Positions 6,932-11,122 of a stretch of 11,122 nt of DNA are shown here, piece by piece. Each line of letters starts with the position of its first letter. Position 1 is the first letter of the stretch. The notes under the pieces were generated by a model. The model was not told the DNA's origin, ran no database searches, and saw nothing but the letters and a program-made list of their open reading frames with translations. This DNA is from Chthoniobacteraceae bacterium. GTDB lineage: Bacteria > Verrucomicrobiota > Verrucomicrobiia > Chthoniobacterales > Chthoniobacteraceae. The DNA lies in NCBI GenBank assembly GCA_947478975.1, contig CANJYI010000046.1:1-11122 (forward strand), in the 5' to 3' direction. Both the position numbers and the translations under genes were made by a program.

Positions 6932-6956
6932 GCCAGAGCTGCATTCAGCCTCTGGC
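6932..6956 (-). other. Strong hairpin between the esterase gene and the DUF47-pit unit
   Basis: The arms GCCAGAG and CTCTGGC (7 bp) form a stem. With one G bulged it can instead reach 9 bp (6 + 3) around the loop GAATGC. On the minus strand it lies 63 nt past the esterase stop and 57 nt ahead of the DUF47 start. No T-run follows it in either direction, so it is not a canonical intrinsic terminator. It could be an mRNA 3'-end stabiliser or processing site, or a structured leader of the phosphate unit. The rest of 6875-7019 holds a smaller CAGCC/GGCTG stem near 7000-7013 and nothing else recognised. Confidence 0.45.
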
Positions 6957-7019
6957 CATCCGCTGTCCTCCGCCAAGTAAAACTCCCTGCCGGATGCCAC
7001 AGCCCTGCGGCTGGAGGCC

Positions 7020-8252
7020 TCAAGGCTGTTTCCGCTTCAATATGTCCAGGTTGGCTTCCGCAAAAGCCTTCCCCATCAACGCGAAGGTCTTTGCGCACCC
7101 GAGGTAGTGGTAGCCGGCATTGGATGCACCGCGCTTCCACAGGACGACTTCCTCCGGCGAAATCAGCATGGACTCAAACAGTTTCAGATACTCGGCCTTC
7201 TGCCCGTCGGTCATGCTGCCGGCAGCGTTTGGGTGGTCCTTGTGCTTCGAATCGAGGTAGAATCGCATTTGCCGTACCTGGTCGTATTTGGCAGCAATGG
7301 CGGCGAGTTCCATGGACCAAAACGGCGCGGTCTGGACTGCTGCGACGTTTCCAACAAACTCCGGCAGGAGAGATGGCGCGACCATGGCCTCGCGGAATGC
7401 AACCATGTCAGCGCCCGCTTTTGCGCCGTCGACACCCATCACGCCGATGACGAACGGCATCCCCGGGGCGCCGAGATCCAGCCGCACATCGCGGATGAAA
7501 TGCGCGAGCAGTTCCGAATAAAGGGCGAACCGGTCCGGCTTGTTGCGGTTCGGATAGACGTGGGAGTCGACCGCATCGTTCCAACCCTGAAGCCAGACAA
7601 ACCCTCCAAGCTCGTAGCCCTGTTTGGAATCATACTCCGGGCACACCCGCCTGATGTCAGCCAGGACCCTTTTCACATGTGCGATCATTAAGCCGTAGTA
7701 CTTGCCCGTCTCCTTTTTCTTGTCCGCTTGCCACTGTGCAAAGTCCTTGGGAATCCCGTGCCCTTCCTGCTTGGGATACATTTCCCGCTGAAACGCACTG
7801 AGTTGGTAGGGCCCGCCGCTCGGCGGTCGGAAGTCGGTGTGCAGACTCTTGCCGCCCCACGCGGTTTTAATGATCAGGACCGGTTCATCAAACACGGCGT
7901 CCATTGCCAGGCCAAAGGTGAACTCGGGGCCGATCTTGCCTCCATCCTGTTCCGGATCTCTGCGGGAACCGTAACCGGCGGAAAGCTTGCCAAAGCCTTC
8001 GCCATTTTGGTCGCCGCTGCCTGTAAAAAACGAGATCCAGGCTCCGTCGCACACCCGCGGTTTTCCGTCCGGACCCGCCATCTGCCTGAGGAGCGGCGCG
8101 GTGGCGGGATCGTCGCCGATGTAGTCAAACGTCTCGATTTTCGCGTGGCCCTCCATGTTCGATTGGCCCGCAAGGATGAACACCTTTAAGGGCTTGGCGT
8201 GCGCTGGAAACACAAGGAAGGCAAGCGCTGCAAGGACGAGTGCTGGTTTCAT
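7020..8252 (-). CDS. Secreted SGNH esterase, sialate O-acetylesterase-like
   Basis: The 410-aa product starts with a clear signal peptide (MKPALVLAALAFLVFPAHA, 1-19). SGNH-hydrolase blocks follow: LAGQSNMEG (28-36) with the nucleophile Ser31, the oxyanion-side KTAWGGKSL (129-137), and VWLQGWND (219-226), equivalent to the QGE-type block of the family. HKDHPNAAG (337-345) lies near the catalytic His region, but which His is used cannot be decided here. The C-terminal NAGYHYLGCAKTFALMGKAF (378-397) is often seen in planctomycete/verrucomicrobial members. Relatives remove acetyl groups from sugars such as sialic acid or xylan; the true substrate is unknown, and this group is widespread in organisms without sialic acid. 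It lies 24 bp behind the PDZ/HEAT gene and is probably co-transcribed. Its ATG is preceded by CCACCCCCC, with no Shine-Dalgarno. Confidence 0.88.
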   Translation of the reverse strand: MKPALVLAALAFLVFPAHAKPLKVFILAGQSNMEGHAKIETFDYIGDDPATAPLLRQMAGPDGKPRVCDGAWISFFTGSGDQNGEGFGKLSAGYGSRRDPEQDGGKIGPEFTFGLAMDAVFDEPVLIIKTAWGGKSLHTDFRPPSGGPYQLSAFQREMYPKQEGHGIPKDFAQWQADKKKETGKYYGLMIAHVKRVLADIRRVCPEYDSKQGYELGGFVWLQGWNDAVDSHVYPNRNKPDRFALYSELLAHFIRDVRLDLGAPGMPFVIGVMGVDGAKAGADMVAFREAMVAPSLLPEFVGNVAAVQTAPFWSMELAAIAAKYDQVRQMRFYLDSKHKDHPNAAGSMTDGQKAEYLKLFESMLISPEEVVLWKRGASNAGYHYLGCAKTFALMGKAFAEANLDILKRKQP

Positions 8253-8260
8253 GGGGGGTG

Positions 8261-8277
8261 GCGGCAGGCCGTGCCGC
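8261..8277 (-). other. Hairpin filling the gap between two co-directional genes
   Basis: GCGGCA (8261-8266) pairs with TGCCGC (8272-8277) around a 5-nt loop. On the transcript it begins at the last base of the upstream stop codon and ends 8 nt before the esterase ATG. It occupies the place where a ribosome-binding site would normally be, and may affect reinitiation or be fortuitous in GC-rich DNA. Confidence 0.35.
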
Positions 8278-10691
8278 TATTTGAGACTGCCCAGCTCCGG
8301 GGTTTCTGTGGAGGCTTCGATCGCGCTGACCGCCTCGCGGATGCTTCCGGCCTTCAGCAGCATCAGGTTCTTCGGGAAGTCCTTTTCGTCCCTTTCAAAG
8401 TAATCACCAATCTGTCTCAGCTCCGGAAGGACCGCTTTGGCGTGGGTGCCGTAACTCAGCAGGATCTTCATCAATTCCGGTGTCCGATTCTGACTGCTCC
8501 ATGGATTCTGATCGCGCGTATACTTCACGCAGGCGCTCATGCCTTCTGCGATCCGGTGTTTCGCCAAAAGTTGGAGCCCTTCGACGCGGATAACATCCGC
8601 AAACATTTCACCGCTCGGTGCAGGCTCCATGACCGCCTGATAGATGGCGGGCAGCAACGGTCTGATCTCCTCCGCCGAGAGATTCCGATAAACCGATCCG
8701 AAGCTGCCCCGGGCCCTGCCGTCCTGGTTTTTGAGGCCGGCTCTCACCGCCTTGTAGAGGGCCTCGCGATCCACCCCATCCAGCGAACGAGAAAGCAGGC
8801 CGCCGCGGGTCTCAAAAAGTGCAAAAGACAAATAACGCTGCTCCATGCCGCGGGGATCCTTTTCCAAATCTACCCGTGCCAGTCCCTCTAGGATCTCCGG
8901 GACGCTTTGCCTGGCGGCAACGCCAATCGCCGCAAGCGCCTCAGCAGCCTTGATGCGCAGCCACAGATCATTTTGAGAGAGCAGTTTGCTCAGTGAACCC
9001 ACGGCCGGCGCGCCCTTCTCACGCAATGCAGCCAGTGCCTCACAAGCGCCATAGCGGGCGTCAAGTTCCGGCGATTCGAGCATTTTGAGAAGCGCTGGAA
9101 CGACAGCGCCCTTGCGGCGCGAGAGGCCCGCAGCAGCCCGCTCGCGAACGGTCGGGGACCAACTGCCAAGACGCGCCAGCAGGTCCTCCTCGCTGAGCGC
9201 ATCATAGAAGCTGGTACGGTCTTTGTTGTTCCAGCCGCGCCCGTCGAGAATCAGCGAGTGCGCGGCAGCAGCGTTGAGCTGGGGAGCCACCCCGGGACGT
9301 TTTCCAGTCAGGTTGATTTTTTTTACAGCCATCGCGTGGGCAAGCAAATACGCCCCGGTACAGTCCCACCCGGCGTAGCTGTCGTTGTTTGGCTCAGGCG
9401 GGCCTTGGTGGGTGAAACTGCCATCCCACCGGCGCGCGAGATCGAAATACCAGCCACCGAATTCCTGCATCCACGCTCCCGTAGCCGCAGGTCCAGACTG
9501 CGCAACACCGGGCATCGCCCAAAGCATGTTGAAGAAGTTTCCGGTGTGACCGGTGTCCCGTTCCGGGCCGTGGGAAGCGATGCTCATGCGGGAGAAAAAC
9601 TCCGCGGCTTTGGCTTCGCCAATCAGCCCAAAGAGGACGCTGGCCATCCCGCACTTGCCGTTGTCGTCATGCGTCTGCGTCCACGGATGGTGGTCACCGT
9701 AGGGAACAGCGCCTTTGCCGGCGTAGAAGCGTAGCAGACGAGTGCTGCGCTCGATGGCTCGCTCTATTGCCGCGTCTCTTACCCCTGCCTCCTGGGCCAG
9801 CACCAGCCCAATGGTGAGCGGGATGCCGGGGGAGTTCATCATTCCGTAGCCAAAAAGCCGCCCGTCTGGCTTTGCGAATTTGTGTCCCCAAGAGCCCACA
9901 GCGCTCTGTCCGTTGGCGGTCTCCATTGCAAGGCGCCGCAAACCGGGCCGAACACTGGGATCGCCGGTGGCGATGACGTATTCGGATAGCAGCATCATTA
10001 CGTAACCGTATTGCCATGACTGCATTCCATCAGCAGCGAACTCCGAAGCCCATTGCGCCTCTTTTTGAACCAGAGTCAAGTAGGTGGGGTTTCCGCTGGC
10101 CAGCAGCGCCAGCGCGTTGAGAGAGCGGGTGATCGGGCTTTGTCTTTTGGCGTAGTCCGGGGCGGCTACCTGAGTGGCAAGCAGCCTGCAGCCCTGCTCC
10201 AAAATACGCTTCGATTTGGGACAGTCATAAGGCGCGGTGGCCCCGTAAGTCCCGAGCACAGCAAGCCTCACGGCAACCTGCTCCACCGCGCCCGCCCGCC
10301 AGCGCGTGAGCGCCAGTTTTCCGCCTCCATTCTCCGATTCGGCCGCAGACAGCGCGTTACCAAACTCAGTCCGCGGATCGTAGGAAAACGGAATACCGCC
10401 CACACCGAGCAGGACATCCCCGACTTCAAGGACCCCATCGGCGGGCGAACCTTGGTCAACCTTGGTGATGGCTATCTGCCGGGCGCCGCTGGTTACCAGC
10501 TTGTCACAGGACATCCACCCGCGCGCCCCGGTGGCACCCAAATTCCAGTCGTGTTTGGCACCGACGGGAATCGCTTCGCCCTTCGTAAGGTCGGGCGCCG
10601 ACTGGCTGCCTTCCGCCGGGACTGCCGGCGTTGTGGCAGGTACGGCAAACATGACAACCAGCGCGAGTGCCAAGGACCTGAGCCTTTTCAT
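8277..10691 (-). CDS. Large secreted PDZ / DUF6288-like / HEAT-repeat protein
   Basis: The 804-aa product has a signal peptide (1 to about 26, core LALALVVMFAVPA). A PDZ-like domain spans about 48-145, with GWMSCDKLVTSGARQIAI (58-75) and the carboxylate-loop region VLEVGDVLLGVGG (87-99). A middle alpha/alpha-barrel-like region (about 180-460) is rich in Trp and Gly, with SWQYGY (225-230), NSPGIPLTIGL (286-296), HTGNFFNMLWAMPG (382-395) and WDCTGAYLLAHA (442-453). HEAT-type helical repeats follow at about 503-605, for example VRERAAAGLSRR (515-526), ARYGACEALAALREKG (545-560) and LRIKAAEALAAIG (578-590), with more helices to the end. The architecture matches what is annotated as DUF6288 plus HEAT in Verrucomicrobia and Planctomycetes; its function is unknown. 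Co-directional with the downstream esterase (24-bp gap), it may take part in the same extracytoplasmic process. An A-rich leader precedes the ATG at 10691. Confidence 0.85.
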   Translation of the reverse strand: MKRLRSLALALVVMFAVPATTPAVPAEGSQSAPDLTKGEAIPVGAKHDWNLGATGARGWMSCDKLVTSGARQIAITKVDQGSPADGVLEVGDVLLGVGGIPFSYDPRTEFGNALSAAESENGGGKLALTRWRAGAVEQVAVRLAVLGTYGATAPYDCPKSKRILEQGCRLLATQVAAPDYAKRQSPITRSLNALALLASGNPTYLTLVQKEAQWASEFAADGMQSWQYGYVMMLLSEYVIATGDPSVRPGLRRLAMETANGQSAVGSWGHKFAKPDGRLFGYGMMNSPGIPLTIGLVLAQEAGVRDAAIERAIERSTRLLRFYAGKGAVPYGDHHPWTQTHDDNGKCGMASVLFGLIGEAKAAEFFSRMSIASHGPERDTGHTGNFFNMLWAMPGVAQSGPAATGAWMQEFGGWYFDLARRWDGSFTHQGPPEPNNDSYAGWDCTGAYLLAHAMAVKKINLTGKRPGVAPQLNAAAAHSLILDGRGWNNKDRTSFYDALSEEDLLARLGSWSPTVRERAAAGLSRRKGAVVPALLKMLESPELDARYGACEALAALREKGAPAVGSLSKLLSQNDLWLRIKAAEALAAIGVAARQSVPEILEGLARVDLEKDPRGMEQRYLSFALFETRGGLLSRSLDGVDREALYKAVRAGLKNQDGRARGSFGSVYRNLSAEEIRPLLPAIYQAVMEPAPSGEMFADVIRVEGLQLLAKHRIAEGMSACVKYTRDQNPWSSQNRTPELMKILLSYGTHAKAVLPELRQIGDYFERDEKDFPKNLMLLKAGSIREAVSAIEASTETPELGSLK

Positions 10692-10717
10692 TTTGGTTTA
10701 TTAATTTGGTTTATTAA
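10692..10717 (-). repeat. Tandem 13-bp AT-rich repeat in the leader of the PDZ/HEAT gene
   Basis: Two perfect, adjacent copies of TTTGGTTTATTAA (plus strand, 10692-10704 and 10705-10717) directly abut the start codon. On the transcript this gives an A-rich leader, TTAATAAACCAAA twice, immediately before ATG. It stands out from the GC-rich surroundings. It could contain a -10 element (TAATAA) or act as an unstructured translation-initiation leader in place of a Shine-Dalgarno. No matching -35 was found. The stretch 10718-10799 between this and the cheR stop holds nothing recognisable. Confidence 0.75.
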
Positions 10718-10799
10718 AACGGACGGCCCTTGCCACGTCGGGTTGTGTCAGGTCTCTCTATTGCCCTGCGATCCTCGGAAATGGCGCAACCTCCGGGTT

Positions 10800-11122
10800 C
10801 TACGGCCCGGGACTCCGGTAGCAAGTCGCCTTTTCAAAGACAACACGCTCGAAGGCCTCGTCGAGGTTCATGGTCGTTTCCGCCCCGCCAAGAAACAGAT
10901 AGCCGTTGGGGCGAAGCATGCGACGGATCTTACCGAGGATCGCTTTCTTCGTGTCCACGTCGAAATAGATCAGCACGTTTCTGAGAAAAACCACGTCCAG
11001 AGCTGGCATGAACGGCCAATTGCTCATCAGATTGAGCTCCTTGAAGATGACTTTTTTTCGCAGGGCAGGGTCAAACTCCCAGGAGCCGCCATTGCGTTTG
11101 AAATACTTTACTAAGAGGGGAG
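10800..11122 (-). CDS. cheR: Chemotaxis methyltransferase CheR, C-terminal part (5' end outside window)
   Basis: On the minus strand the frame is open from the right edge (last full codon 11120-11118) to TAG at 10802-10800, giving 106 residues. It begins VKYFKRNGGSWEFDPALRKK, equivalent to the CheR stretch where the linker meets the catalytic domain. It continues VIFKELNL, then the diagnostic LDVVFLRNVLIYFD and a helix ending LRPNGYLFLGGAET. These are the SAM-dependent methyltransferase core segments of CheR, which methylates glutamates on chemoreceptors in the cytoplasm and is reset by CheB. The N-terminal domain and the SAM-binding GCS motif lie outside the window. An internal ATG at 11027 is not the start, because homology continues upstream of it. 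It reads in the same direction as the PDZ/HEAT gene but 108 bp upstream, so co-transcription is uncertain. Confidence 0.9.
   Translation of the reverse strand, partial: PLLVKYFKRNGGSWEFDPALRKKVIFKELNLMSNWPFMPALDVVFLRNVLIYFDVDTKKAILGKIRRMLRPNGYLFLGGAETTMNLDEAFERVVFEKATCYRSPGP

Noticed and set aside
6875..7000. Longer DUF47 start at ATG 7000 or 6892
   Set aside because: The added residues do not match the family, whose members begin with the MF.FRKL-type sequence found at 6874, and the ATG at 6874 has the better G-rich upstream context.
10053..11114. 353-aa plus-strand open frame antisense to the PDZ/HEAT gene and cheR
   Set aside because: It crosses two well-supported minus-strand genes and their intergenic gap, shows no recognisable domain, and has a Arg/Pro/Gly-rich composition typical of an antisense shadow in GC-rich DNA.

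Overview
The window reads as a GC-rich chromosomal segment from a motile Verrucomicrobiota bacterium, most likely an Opitutae/Opitutaceae-like lineage, with a planctomycete as the main alternative. That assignment is an inference from gene content. The families typical of these phyla are secreted PQQ-like beta-propellers with a WPQWRGP N-terminus, DUF1080 (3-keto-disaccharide hydrolase), PDZ/DUF6288-like/HEAT proteins and SGNH esterases of the sialate O-acetylesterase group. CheR and a flagellar-rod-like protein point to motility. No rRNA or marker gene is present to settle it.

Layout. (1) 1-176, minus: N-terminus of a secreted esterase cut by the left edge. (2) 177-391: divergent intergenic region. 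(3) 392-2722, plus: a two-gene unit of exported proteins (beta-propeller, then DUF1080, 18 bp apart), followed by a probable intrinsic terminator at 2759-2781. (4) 2825-2899: tRNA-Val(CAC) with encoded CCA, followed 31 bp later by a 100-aa flagellar-rod-like mini-protein (2931-3233). (5) 3365-5137, plus: an exported amidohydrolase of the YtcJ type, whose stop codon overlaps that of the next, convergent gene. (6) 6874-5134, minus: phosphate module, a DUF47/PhoU-like protein followed by a Pit-family transporter. (7) 10691-7020, minus: a two-gene unit of a large PDZ/HEAT secreted protein and a sialate O-acetylesterase-like SGNH hydrolase. (8) 10800-11122, minus: C-terminal part of the chemotaxis methyltransferase CheR, cut by the right edge.

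How the genes fit together. Five or six of the proteins carry signal peptides and belong to families linked to carbohydrate or ester degradation outside the cytoplasm, so much of the window looks like export-targeted catabolic functions. The Pit/DUF47 pair is a separate phosphate-uptake unit. CheR and the mini rod protein belong to motility, but neither sits in a motility operon within this window.

No gap without a gene exceeds 300 bp; the largest is the 215-bp divergent region at 177-391. I see no insertion sequence, CRISPR array, integrase, prophage or defence system, and no convincing undescribed multi-gene system. The most unusual items are the orphan mini flagellar-rod protein directly behind a tRNA, and the lack of clear Shine-Dalgarno sequences combined with C-rich tracts before several start codons.
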